In this document: piece after piece, positions 1 through 11,296 of the stretch
Layout of the letters: the number at the start of each line of letters is the position of its first letter
Numbering within the stretch: position 1 is the first letter of the stretch
NCBI GenBank assembly: GCA_011032825.1
Contig: JAADJZ010000011.1
Location: 558,001 to 622,000, forward strand
Length of the DNA: 64,000 nt
Source of the DNA: Massariosphaeria phaeospora
Taxonomy: Eukaryota > Ascomycota > Dothideomycetes > Pleosporales
Reading direction: 5' to 3'
The notes under the pieces: model-generated
Told to the model about the DNA's origin: nothing
The model's database searches: none
The model's input: the letters and a program-made list of their open reading frames with translations, nothing else
Program-made: the position numbers and the translations under genes

Positions 1-946
1 TCGGCGAATTGGTGGGGTCTGATGGGGGAGAAGCTGTACAAGCTGCTCGGCCGTGTCACGAAAGGAGAGTCGATTTCCGGCATTCCAGGATCCGGTGCTG
101 AGCAGCATGGCGCGCCGTACTCGCTCACCGAAGAGTTTGTCAGCGTGTATAGGCTGCACCCGCTGATTCCGGACGATATTGCTTTCTTTGATGCGGAGTC
201 GGGTGCGCACAAGAAGACTTATGGCATCAAGGATGTTGCGTTCGAAAACGCGAGAAAGCCGTTCAACGAGCAAAACTTGGGCTTCGAGGATGTCTTGTAC
301 AGCTTCGGTATCAACTACCCTGGCGCTGTCACGCTGAACAACACGCCGGACTTCTTGAGGGACCTGCATACACCGGATGGTCGACATGTCGACCTGGGAA
401 CGATCGATATCCTGAGGGATCGGGAGCGCGGGGTTCCGCGGTACAATCAGTTCAGACGGCTCTTTCACATGAAACCCGCATCGTCGTTCGTTGACTTAAC
501 CGGTGGTAACAAAGAGGTTGCAGACAGGTTAGAGAAGGTGTACGAGGGCGACCTCGAGAAAGTCGACCTTCTAGTCGGGTGTTTGTGTGAGCCGCTGCCA
601 AAAGGCTTTGGATTCAGCGACACTGCGTTCCGCGTGTTCATCCTGATGGCTAGCCGCAGGTTGAAGAGCGATCGGTTCATCGCAACAGAGTGGAACGAGA
701 AGACGTATAGTAAAGTGGGCATGGCGTGGGTGCAGAACTCGGGTATGAAAGATGTGCTTACGAGGCACTTCCCCGTGTTGGGTGAGACTCTGAAGGCAAG
801 CAAGAATCGTGAGTTGCCCTGATTCCCTAGTTTTTTTTGGCTCTCTTTGGAGGACGTACGATGTATGCTGACATGTGATAGCTTTTGCTCCGTGGACGAA
901 GATTGGGAAGTCGGCTGAGTATAAGGGGAAGGAGACTAATGCGTGA
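1..946 (+). CDS. Alpha-dioxygenase-like heme peroxidase, 3' part (partial)
   Basis: The gene enters the window already open (frame 1) and is 5'-truncated by the window edge. Two exons are seen, 1..808 and 882..946; the intron 809..881 starts GTGAGT and ends TAG, and the last residues read FAPWTKIGKSAEYKGKETNA. The motif TEEFVSVYRLHPLIPDD carries the presumed proximal heme histidine, and RERGVPRYNQFRR matches plant-type fatty-acid alpha-dioxygenases of the animal heme peroxidase superfamily. Known members add O2 to fatty acids to form 2-hydroperoxides. The protein stops soon after the peroxidase domain, so it lacks the C-terminal P450 domain of PpoA-type oxygenases. Family assignment is firm. 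The alpha-DOX subfamily is inferred from motifs, and the substrate is unknown. Confidence 0.85.
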
Positions 947-2426
947 GGGACGGTCAGTTATGGGAAAAAGAGTGTAACTTGGTAGTCAGTTTCCGCTCTT
1001 TGCTTTCTTCGCTGTGGTTTTTCTGTTTCTACCTCAGGACTTGATATTTGAGGATGTAATATACCAGAAGTGAGCTGGTGGAGTCGGGCGTTTTCCCAGT
1101 GAGGGCCGGAGTCAAAGCTCTTTCGCGTTGAAGTGGATCATGTCTGTTTCCTTGCTTTCTATGAACTTGCTCAAGGTGTGCAAACCCATGCGAGTTAAGT
1201 GCGTACTCGATCTGTAGCAGAACGGTCACGATACCAATCCATGCTTGAGGTTCTCTTTCGGTTTCCTTTGGGTCATTCATTGATGAGTTAGACATTGTCC
1301 CCATGTTCTTCCAATGTTGTTTGGATTTATTTGGCCCTAGAACCATGGCCCATGTCGTGGGGAGCTCTATAGCTCCCACGTGGACTGGTGGTCGCCCGAT
1401 CGATGCGTATCAGGCTGTGGGTTTGACTGTCCTATATGAACGGAAAGGGTAGATATACATGATTCCTCACATGTAAAAGTCCATGCTTTCAGCTGTCAGC
1501 TGTTCTGTTGACCTAGTGTGGAGCTTGTTGACCTCTTTCACGATATCTGAAACCGACCTACATGCTAAGGTGCGTGTTTGAAGAAGAAGAAGTTGTCGTG
1601 AGCTCATAGCGAGGGAGCCTCATTGGTTTGAAACAAACCACCCCTCAGCCCTCTCAGATAACCTTGACCTGGTACCAAGCCCGCCATGAAGCCCAAACCC
1701 CGCATGAGCTGGATCGTGATGGTGGACACAAGGTTCAAATGCCATCGCCGGTTCTCGCCTGATTGACATGATAGCCGAGGTTGATGCCGGCACCCAATGT
1801 GGCTAGTGCCATGCCTCGGGTCTTTGCCCACGCGTCTCACATGTCGCTCACACTTCGGACAACGAACCGGTGCACGACAAAAGAACCGCATGTGAAGCAA
1901 GTCGCGTGCCCCGCAATATTTCACTGCACATGGGCAAGAAAGCACTCCGCCGAGATGGGATGAAGGCAAGGACTGCTGGACGATATTGGCGTCAACTGAG
2001 GGTTCCCGTTACAAGCCATTGGCGGACGTCATCCCGTCGCCTGGCAGCTCCGCTGGTCCTCTCGTACTGGATCGGCAACTTTTGACTTTTCTAGGTGTGT
2101 TTCCCTTTGGGCCGAGGGTCGATTCGGTTCGCTGCTGATTCGGTCCTCCGGGTGAGCCCTAGCTCAGCTACTCGAATGCAGCTTCCGATGGTGTATGGGG
2201 TAGGTCAAACAGCGCACATATAAGAGCTTGGCTGCCCAAGTCTGTAAAGGTCTCGATCTCGGACCTAGGGACCAAGTCTGTGTCATCCTGTCGTTGTTCA
2301 TAGAGTTTCCTAATTCATTACATTTCTCTTACACGGTCAATCAATTGCACAAGCGGTAGTTTTTTTGTTCACTTCCATTGTTGGCTACACATAGTCCCAT
2401 CTATCAACATATCCGAAAGAACCACA
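947..2426. other. Intergenic region upstream of isocitrate lyase
   Basis: About 1.5 kb between the peroxidase stop and the isocitrate lyase start. Open frames here are short and resemble no family I know. The last 150 bases are pyrimidine- and AT-rich, as expected for a promoter and 5' leader. Bases 2053..2070 match the complement of the LSU rRNA sarcin-ricin loop (see findings). Confidence 0.5.
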
Positions 2427-4238
2427 ATGGCAGACATCGACGCTGAAGAGCAAAGGTACCAGAAGGAAGTTGATGAAGTTAAGAAGTGGTGGACGGATTC
2501 GAGATGGAGATATACGCGCAGAGCTTTCACGGCCGAGCAGATTGTAGCAAAGCGAGGTAATCTCAGAATAACCTACCCGAGCAACGAGATATCCAAGAAG
2601 CTGTGGAATATCGTAGAGGGTCGATTTAAAGTATATACCCGCAGCTTCTAGACTAAGTTATCATTAACTGGTGAGCAGAATCATGAGGCAAGCTTCACAT
2701 ATGGCTGTCTTGACCCTGTTATGGTTACCCAGATGGCGAAGTACTTGGACACTGTCTATGTATCTGGATGGCAATCTTCGTCGACCGCATCAGCAAGCGA
2801 TGAACCAGGCCCAGACCTTGCAGACTACCCCTATGTATGTCCCGTAACTTACGCCTTGGATGGTCAGGCTCTGACCTATACAGACTACGGTTCCGAACAA
2901 AGTGCAACATCTCTTCATGGCACAGCTCTTCCACGACCGGAAACAACGGGAAGAACGCCTAACCACATCGAAAGCCGACCGCGGTAAACTCGCTAACGTT
3001 GACTACCTGCGACCGATCGTTGCCGATGCGGATACTGGACATGGCGGACTCACGGCAATCATGAAGCTGACAAAACTCTTCGTCGAGAAGGGTGCTGCGG
3101 GAATACATATCGAGGATCAAGCGCCAGGAACGAAGAAGTGCGGGCACATGGCTGGCAAGGTGCTAGTGCCTATCAGTGAGCACATCAACCGGCTGGTAGC
3201 TATTCGGGCACAGGCCGACATCATGGGTCAGTGTTGCTGCATTGTCAGTCACATGAATTATGGTACTAATTGTAACTAGGGGTTGATCTCCTCGCCGTAG
3301 CTCGAACTGATTCAGAAGCCGCTACACTCATTACTTCTACGATTGATCCCCGCGATCATTACTACATTCAAGGTTCCACTAATCCCAATCTCCAGCCTCT
3401 CGGGGACCTTATGTATGCCGCGGAGCAAGCTGGTAAAAGTGGAGCAGAACTACAAGCCATCGAAGATGCCTGGACCAAAGAGGCCAGTTTGAAATTGTTT
3501 CATGACGCTGTCGTAGACACCATCAACGCTGGTGTACATGTCAACAAGCATGCTCTGATTCAAGACTTCCTAAGCCAAGTGCAGGGAAAGAGCAATGTAG
3601 AGGCGAGGAACATCGCAAAAGGGATATCCGGCGTGGATGTTTACTTTGATTGGGAAGCTGCTAGAACACGTGAGGGATATTATAGATACCAGGGGGGGTG
3701 CCAGTGCGCTATCAATCGAGCTGTTGCATACGCGCCGTACGCGGACATGATCTGGATGGAGTCAAAACTACCGGATTTCTCACAGGCAAAGGAGTTCGCA
3801 GACGGGGTGCACGCCGTGTGGCCAGAACAGAAGTAAGCCGTGCTATCTTATCGTTCAACCCACAACTAACCTTGTCCTAGACTCGCCTATAATCTCTCCC
3901 CTTCCTTCAACTGGAAGAGCGCCATGTCGCGCGACGACCAGGAAACTTATATCAAGCGACTCGGCGCGCTCGGCTACTGCTGGCAATTCATTACGCTCGC
4001 TGGTCTGCACCAAACGGCTCTCATGGCCGACACTTTCTCCAAGGCGTACGCTCAGCAGGGCATGCGTGCATATGGCGAGATCATTCAGGAGCCAGAGGCG
4101 GAGGGGAAAGTCGATGTGCTCACTCACCAGAAATGGAGTGGAGCGAACTATGTAGATAACATGCTGAAGATGGTTACAGGAGGCGTTAGCTCGACTGCTG
4201 CGATGGGTAAGGGCGTTACTGAGGACCAGTTCAAGTAG
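2427..4238 (+). CDS. icl1: Isocitrate lyase (glyoxylate cycle)
   Basis: Five exons: 2427..2630, 2679..2834, 2884..3226, 3280..3832 and 3881..4238. Introns are 48-53 nt, and the joined frame gives 537 residues, the normal length for fungal ICL. The enzyme splits isocitrate to glyoxylate and succinate, allowing growth on acetate and fatty acids. Key features are the KWW.D.RW N-terminus with [11 protein letters not shown], the substrate-loop signature [15 protein letters not shown] with the catalytic cysteine, the metal-site region DADTGHGG, and the C-terminus [18 protein letters not shown]. The N-terminus and C-terminus fit glyoxylate-cycle ICL rather than mitochondrial 2-methylisocitrate lyase. 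In fungi the protein is usually peroxisomal or cytosolic and is induced by acetate via FacB-type factors; I did not verify binding sites. Confidence 0.97.
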
Positions 4239-4613
4239 ATTGCATGGATTGGGTATAGTTCGTGTAAATGCACAATGTGCATACCTGTCTTATTTGATAC
4301 ATTGTTGACTTTGTAGAATGATGAACCCAGACAGCACAACCCAGAACTTCGAGGTGAGTCTTTGCATTGTGTCTTTTTTCCCGCTCTAGACCACCTCATA
4401 AAGCCTCGCTGATCAGATGCAGACTGTAGGGATGTTTAGCCGGATATTTCTTCAACTATAGACAATGTTTCAATCAGGAGCTCGAATACTCGCATCATAC
4501 GTGAACAATTCCACGCTTAGTTTTTGAACTGCCATATAAACCACTCCCATCTCCTACAATTCCTTCCTTTACCCTCGACATTATCTCCAGCTCCACCTTC
4601 ATATCTGTGCAAT
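4239..4613. other. Intergenic region
   Basis: Short spacer holding the isocitrate lyase 3' end and a pyrimidine-rich leader (about 4540..4605) just before the next ATG. No further gene seen. Confidence 0.5.
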
Positions 4614-5822
4614 ATGGAAGTCCCAGTTTCAAACCTACTAAGCCCCGATACGTATTGTTACGCTGCGTCTTGTGTCCGCGACCCTAGTGGTAGGATTGAC
4701 CTCAACGCATACGAGCGAAAGATTAAATTCCGGCCCATCTTCACTCGCGCTCGGCTCGAAGAAGCCGCTGGAAAAGTCGATCGACTCCGGAACAGCCTGG
4801 ACGATAAAAACGTTGATAGGATACGCAAAGCCAATAAGGGGGTAGGGCCAGTGGTCTTTGTGACGTGGCCAAAGTTCAACCATTTTGCAAATGATACTGT
4901 TTACGGAACCCTCGATCCACCGTATTCTATCAAAAAGATGCATTACCCGCAAACTCTGGACACGACGACCCTGAAACCTCCCATGCTGGAGACTGATGCT
5001 CGAAGCCGGGCCCGGCGGCAAGGATGGGCCGCATACAAGGACCCTGTAGCACAGGCCGAGCTGCAGACCATGGAGAAGGACTGGCTCTCGAGTAAGTACT
5101 GGTCCCAGATGCAGAAATTTCTCGCCGACATGCTGACTAAACCCCGGGTCAAGAACATCGTCTGTATCGCCCTGGGTGCCATGTACAGAGATCCTTCGAA
5201 AAGGAACGGGAGGGGGACTGGGATCGGTCTTATCAAAGGGAGTTCTCACCAGCATCTCGTCGCTTGCAGCATCGCTAACCACCTTACAGCCATGTACCAC
5301 CAAGCAGGCGAAATCCCCGACCCTATTGAGATCCTAGCCCACGACCCCGACTACTCGGAACGCGACGCGGGCCTCCTCGCGCAACTCAATCCGCCCATCC
5401 ACGTGGTCTCCGACCCCTACCACTTCCTCTCCATTACTGAGAACACGCTCGTCATGGTTATTTGTATGCCCATGTTCGTCCCGTGGCTCGACATAATCGT
5501 AGACGCGTTGCCCAACGGACCCGCTGCTCTGCTCTGCAACACAGTGTGGGATTTCCCATGGCACAAGGAGGGCGTTGTACATCATCTGGATGTTTGGACG
5601 CCCCGCATTGGTGCTATGCTGGATATGTATGACCAGACTTTGTTCTGCATGCATCCCATTTACGAGCTTAAGACGCTGCCACCGGGCTATTCGTGGCTTA
5701 ACCTCACAGCGCTCTATGTGAAGGATCCGGGTGCTACACTTGTGCCTGTTAGTAAACGGCTGGGTAGAGGTGCTGATAGTGGAGAGACTGATACTGAGGT
5801 GGATGTCTCCTCGGGTCAGTAG
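4614..5822 (+). CDS. SRR1-like domain protein
   Basis: Single-exon gene, 402 residues from the ATG at 4614. The frame is open 90 nt further upstream but has no ATG there, and that stretch looks like leader. The central part (about residues 175-320) fits the SRR1-like domain (Pfam SRR1 family): KNIVCIALGAM, then QHLVACSIANHL, a paired Asp region ILAHDPDYSERD, and LLCNTVWDFPWH. SRR1 is linked to circadian signalling in plants and to heme-related regulation in yeast (Ber1). Many filamentous fungi carry multiple lineage-specific copies of unknown function. Family call is good; biological role cannot be inferred here. Confidence 0.8.
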   Translation: MEVPVSNLLSPDTYCYAASCVRDPSGRIDLNAYERKIKFRPIFTRARLEEAAGKVDRLRNSLDDKNVDRIRKANKGVGPVVFVTWPKFNHFANDTVYGTLDPPYSIKKMHYPQTLDTTTLKPPMLETDARSRARRQGWAAYKDPVAQAELQTMEKDWLSSKYWSQMQKFLADMLTKPRVKNIVCIALGAMYRDPSKRNGRGTGIGLIKGSSHQHLVACSIANHLTAMYHQAGEIPDPIEILAHDPDYSERDAGLLAQLNPPIHVVSDPYHFLSITENTLVMVICMPMFVPWLDIIVDALPNGPAALLCNTVWDFPWHKEGVVHHLDVWTPRIGAMLDMYDQTLFCMHPIYELKTLPPGYSWLNLTALYVKDPGATLVPVSKRLGRGADSGETDTEVDVSSGQ

Positions 5823-6676
5823 TCATCGGGCTACCTGATCTTTAGAATGCTGGAAGTAGTCCGGTGGTTTGGTGTAGTACCACTGTAGTAAGTTACTGTT
5901 CTCTTGCCCACCTTCAGACAACCAAGGGTATTTAGTAACAGAAGCACAGCGACTTGAATAACATGAATAGAAATCATTGACATAAAACAGTTTCCCAGAT
6001 ATAATATTGAGAATTACGTCTCCCACCTTTCTTTGCTCGAAGTTTATACTCGCCAGTCTCAAGTTGACATTTGACATGCATCTAGTGAAAGCCTATAGTA
6101 TATTCTGAATAAAGATTTGACTACTCAACTCAACAATTTTTTCGCGTACCTGACAGGGAAGGTTAGCGATGAATGATGCGCAATCAAGCCAGCAAACATC
6201 CGGCGAGAGCGTGAATGTCCCACCCCGTGACTCACCCAGCCACCCAATATCTCGCCATCCTTAGCTGCTGACCCTTACACCATCAAGGCGCACGGATTGC
6301 CTCACCTCATACAGTTTTAATGTCCTTTGGTTCGTTGCGTACTCCTGACCCGAAGGAGCTGCGTAGCTGCTGCGCCTCAACCTCGTGTCAGCCGGCGCAA
6401 CTCACAGCCGAACTCTGTGGTTTGCCTGCGCAGTCTAGGCGATTTCGATAAGCCTCGTTTGCTCAGCCCTTGCAGTTGATGATCAGCTGGTCGGGTGCCC
6501 TAGGTAGCAGGAGTGCAGCCGGGTATATAGGGTGTGATGCGCACGGCGCGATGCGACTGCTTGCATCTTCATTCCTTGTGCGACATTCCGAACCGCGATT
6601 CTAAAGCACCTTCAGCGTCTTGCGTCTTCCAGAATCGATATCAGGACTCGACCATCCAAGATATTCGACGATCGAA
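5823..6676. other. Intergenic region
   Basis: About 850 bases with no recognisable gene. It runs from an AT-rich 3' flank to a GC-richer promoter before the next ATG. Confidence 0.5.
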
Positions 6677-7183
6677 ATGGAAGCCTACACCACACCCATC
6701 GCAGAGATGCCACAGCTACAGTCGCATCACCCGCAACCACCCAATGAAGTCCCTACCACGACCTTCGACGCAGCTCTCGTCACTCCAGAGCCCAAACACA
6801 AAGAGCCGCTCTACACAGAAATCAACATCCCACTTCCACCACTCCCCAAGCCCCGCCCCACGACACCAAAAACTCGTCCACGTGGGCACACGCTGGCGTC
6901 ATATTCGCCGTTCCGCCACAAAAGAAACTCCTCGAATTCCTCTACCGGATCAAGCAAAGACAGCAGAGAGAGCGAAGAATGGCCCAGAATCAAGAAAGAA
7001 GTAAAGAATAAGGACGTCGCGGCGATGATGAATCTGTCACAGAGGCATCGGCTGAGGAGCGGCACGATCGATGCGCTCGCTGTGGTGCCGACGGTGTTGG
7101 TGCTGAGCGCGGAGTTGTTTACGCCGGGGATCGGGGAGCGGAAGGAGAGTGAGCGGGGGAATTGGGAGGATATTTTGAGATGA
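6677..7183 (+). CDS. Small conserved-looking protein, function unknown
   Basis: Single-exon frame of 168 residues from the ATG at 6677 (MEAYTTPIAEMPQ). The first two thirds are proline/serine-rich and likely disordered: PLPPLPKPRPTTPK, then a basic Ser-rich patch RHKRNSSNSSTGSSKDS. The last third, with EEWPRIKKEVKNKDVAAMMN then SQRHRLRSGTIDALAVVPTV, looks like a folded or amphipathic conserved segment. No signal peptide or clear membrane span. I recognise no named domain. It could be a phosphorylated adaptor-like protein, but that is speculation. Codon-like composition and the ordered C-terminus argue that it is real. Confidence 0.6.
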   Translation: MEAYTTPIAEMPQLQSHHPQPPNEVPTTTFDAALVTPEPKHKEPLYTEINIPLPPLPKPRPTTPKTRPRGHTLASYSPFRHKRNSSNSSTGSSKDSRESEEWPRIKKEVKNKDVAAMMNLSQRHRLRSGTIDALAVVPTVLVLSAELFTPGIGERKESERGNWEDILR

Positions 7184-8525
7184 AGCGTCGGGATGACAGT
7201 GGTTAACTTGTTAAACACTCTCCTCGGAACATGCGCATCGCCCCATACGCATGTTCTCATCGTACAGCGCGAGGAGTGAGCTGCGCGCGAGAGGCTATTA
7301 AGACGGACGATAGGAGCAGTTCTTGTGAGAACTGTGAAGAGCCTGGTCGTACGTTCCTGGTGCAGAACAGAAGCCGAAGTTGGGATGGAAGTGATGTCGG
7401 AGACGAAGACATGCAGAGCCCTGACGGAAGACCGAGGGAAATGGAATCATGAGGTTCTTCGGATGAACGTTGGATGCCTTTTCCGTTCGCAAGATATATA
7501 TAGACCACTTGTTTTCTACCAGTCTAAGTAGTCAGTTCAAGCTATAGCTCGATAATTGCAAATGGACATGCATATAGAGTCCATAGATCAGATCTTGGGT
7601 GTGAAGAGAAATAATGTGTGAATGTGCGGGCGATCTACTCAGGAGCATCCACCCCACTTCTGAGGATCCGGAGCAGGTAGCACGTGATCCATCAGCCGAG
7701 CTACGCCAGGCGGGCCAGAATCCTCCCTTATCCATCCTCTTCAACTTTAGCACTCCCACTTGTACTCACCGCCAGCTCAGGCCCTTGACCGCTTCACATA
7801 CTATCTGCCTCACCGCCGACATTCAGTCACAAGGACAGCTTCTTCCAACCCATCTCAAGCTGCGTGGGCATAACCAGGGCTACAACACAACATCAGCAGA
7901 CACCCCACCCTTCTTCATGCCCCGTCCATCAACGGCAAGGTTCGTGCTCCTCTGCATTGGATATGCTTGACCTGCGCGGGTTGCAAAAGCATCTCGAGCC
8001 CGCCTTCATGGTTAGCACGCAAGCCTCCCGCCGGCGCGAAGGAGACGTGATTCGTCCGATAAAAGACAGCTGTATACTCAACACCTCACAGGCGCGTGGC
8101 AAGCTCCCCACGCCGAGCGACCAGCTGCAGCCGTAACATGTTATGCGTCTAATCATCGTATAAAGACTTAGTCCAGATAAGCCCCGCAACGGTAAATGGA
8201 GGTGCATGGCAGCCCGGATCAATTCCAGCCTTGCCCTGCTCGTCTATCAGTCTAGCCTCTCTTCCTATCTTTCTTTTGCTTTCCTGAACGCCTTGTTGTA
8301 TGTTGTCATCTTGCTATTAGCATACCTCCGTTCTCAGTGTCAATATTCTTTCATCTGGCATATCGAGTGGGAAAGACACTCAACACCGTCGCTGCGCTTG
8401 TAGGATGCTATTCAATCGACAACATGTTCCTCCGGATCACTTGCATGCCCTACTTTGAAGTACGCCGATAAGCCCGCAACTTGCTTTTCGAACGTGAAGT
8501 GTTTGTGGCAACGTCCTAGCTGACT
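7184..8525. other. Intergenic region
   Basis: 1.3 kb between the small unknown gene and the rhodopsin-type gene. Several short open frames exist, none with recognisable similarity or splice continuity. Read as promoter plus 3' flank. Confidence 0.45.
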
Positions 8526-10092
8526 ATGCCTTTGCGCTTCGAAGTCGAATCATGGATCTGGTATACATTTGCCGTCGGAATCATTGTTGCAAGAGTGTAT
8601 GTACATATCTGCCACACCATGCTTTGTCGCGCTAACCCCGTTCGGGTGCACTTCAATCAGCACTGTCAGCTAACATACCTACAACAGCATTTCACGGACG
8701 CTCCTATTTGGTTCTCCAAAGCGTCTCCAATATGATGATTGGATCATGGGGCTCTTCGTTCTAGCTTGCTACACTGTACTGATTGTGATGTCCAACATCG
8801 AAGCCAAAGCGCAATCAAATCTTCTGCCACCGGGTTTCAACATCGACAGTCTCACTCGATCTGATATCAAAGCTCGGGAATATGGTAGCAAAATCGTTAT
8901 CGTTATGGAACAGATGCAGATCGCCGTTATTTGGGCGTGCAAAGCATGTCTTCTAATTCTTTATCATCGTCTCACCAGAATGGTTGCTAGCAAAGAAAAT
9001 GTTGCTATCAAGGTTCTCGTCGCATATGTCGCATTTGGATTCCTCGTTATGGAGATTCTCTACTTCGCAGCTTGGTGCCGCCCCTTCCATCAATACTGGG
9101 CTGTACCAACTTCATCCTTCCAATGCAATGCGCTAATCAACCACCGCATAACAAACGCCGTGTTCAACCTTTCCTCGGACATCATAATGCTCTTCATTGC
9201 GTTACCAATGTTTATCCGTTCCCTCCTTCCGCTAAAACGCAAACTTGTCCTCTGCTGCATCTTCTCCCTAGGGCTCTTCGTCATTCTTGCCTCGGTCTTG
9301 AACAAATACTACTCCTTCACGACACCCTACGAACCAACCTGGATATTCTGGTACACACGGGAATCCAGCACTGCAATCCTAGTGGCCAACCTACCCTTCA
9401 CATGGACTCTCCTCCGCAAGGTCTTCAAGCTGGGAGCCTTCGACGAAGAGCATCCTCCGCCACCCACATACCACTCAAGTCGTACAGCCGGAGGCCGGAA
9501 AACTGCACGCGCTCACCACCACAGCAGCAGCATAAGTGGTAGTGCAGATAAACATGCTGTAGGCAGACCCGAACGCGCCGACAGCAAAACCTCGCACCCC
9601 AAGAGCTTCATCGGGTCCATCTGTACCACCAAGCAGAACCCCCAAGAACCTACTAGCGAAACCAGCCAACGCAGCACAAACGTCCTGCTGGGCCAAGCAA
9701 TCCGACACCACGACTTCGGCATCATGCACACGAACCCCGACACCATCGATCTCGAACGCGGAGCGTCCCTATCCCCTGACTCCGGAAGTACACCCCACAG
9801 TCCAACATCCATCACAAACCACATCTCGCCAACGTCAGCATCCACCCGCAAACCCCGCATCAGCGTTGACAGCACTGGCGGAAAACACACACACGGACGC
9901 TTGACATCGCCGCACCGCGCGCACCTTAGTACAGCATCAGCACAAGGACATACGCGGTCCAGGAACTCCAGCGTCGAGCGGCAGCGCCCTATGAGTCTAA
10001 CTAACAGCATCGTGAGTTCCGAAGGGGCGAGCATAGCGGGAGGCGGCAGGAGCGCGAGAGACAGGAAGATAAGGGCGCGACTGAGCAGATGA
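8526..10092 (+). CDS. Fungal rhodopsin-type (SAT4/Pth11-like) seven-helix membrane protein
   Basis: Two exons, 8526..8596 and 8688..10092; the intron 8597..8687 starts GTATGT and ends CAG. The joined protein has 491 residues. The splice joins VGIIVARV to ISRTLLFGSPKRLQYDDWIMG, matching the helix-1/loop pattern of the Fung_rhodopsin family: first helix, R..SR..LFG, then YDDW before the second helix. Further helices follow: VIWACKACLLILYHRL; VLVAYVAFGFLVMEILYFAAWCRPF; NAVFNLSSDIIMLFIALPMF; LCCIFSLGLFVILASVLNKYY; and a last one with ILVANLPFTWTLLRKVF. The C-terminal 190 residues are a Ser/His/Arg-rich cytoplasmic tail. Family members are putative GPCR-like or integral membrane proteins; ligands are mostly unknown. 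Confidence 0.88.
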
Positions 10093-11296
10093 GGGGGTTT
10101 CCAGCGATAGGTGGGATAGGGCAGCGCATCAGAAACAGAAACGGAAACAGAAGTAGACCGGACGTGTGCGTTCATCTACTTTTGGTTTCTGCGCTTCATC
10201 GGGGGGAGCTGGGCTGATTTGGCGTTTTGAGAAGACAACGCTATGGTGATGATGTTATGACCGAGATACCATGGGTGGGAATATATGTGTTTTCTGGCGC
10301 GTGGCGGTAGCTTTTGAAGACCATACTGGCTGAGGTTCTACTGCACAGATGTTCTCCCGAGCTCGTAGGTATCTGCGCCCGTCTCCTTTCCAGACGGTGC
10401 TAGCACACCGCTCGGTAGATACCACGAGAGGAATAACCAACCGCCCGAATCAATAAATATCACACAATCCATGCCCGCCTGAACCCAAAGCACGAGTAAA
10501 AACAAGACCTTTTAAGCAGACAGATGGACACAATGCGAAAGCAAAGCGATTATATTGATGACTTTTTCTACTCCCAGTATTATTGAGCTGAGCTATGATT
10601 TGATTGTGCCCTCGAATTAACGACATACGCCTATTCTAGCCACTCACTGGCTATGCACTTCTTCTATCTTTTTCTACACTACGCTATTTTTGACATGCTC
10701 CACTCTACTCCGCTCTATTCTATTAATGCGAAACACCGCCCTCGTTCAAACGCCGGCCGTCCATTCCAATCCATGCAAGCGATAATATTAATGCAGAATA
10801 TACAAAGTGATACGATACGGAAGCAGGGTGAGATTGATGGTAACACCCGAACTCGAAGGTTTTCTCCTCAGCAGTGCGTGCGTGCAAGCAAGCAAGCAAG
10901 CAAGTGCACGGTCGGAGGGGGAAAACAGACTCAACAGCATGATATTTGCTGAGGAACCATGATGATGATCATGATGATGATTTACAAGGGCCAAAGAAGA
11001 GAACCACAGCCCGCCAGCCAGCCAACCAGCCAACCTAGCCACTCTAAAACTTTTTTTTTGTTGGGCAGATGTGGGAGCATTTTCTATGGTGCCAGTATCC
11101 CCTGGTCCAGGGGCGAGACGGCACTGATCAGTAGATGGAAAGAGGAACAGGTGATTCCGCCCCGGGTTTGCATCGTTGTGAGAAAGGCCTGGCCTGGCCT
11201 GTAGATTAAGGCCAGATATATGTGGGCTCGGTAAAGACCGACGGTATGAGCATACGCCGGGCTAGATAGCAGATACTGAAGAATGGGCGAGGGCTG
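10093..11296. other. Intergenic region with short tandem repeats
   Basis: 3' flanks of two convergent genes. It holds simple repeats: (GCAA)5 at about 10884..10904, a run of ATG triplets at about 10959..10982, and a CCAG/CCAAC tract at about 11008..11037. No coding region recognised. Confidence 0.6.
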
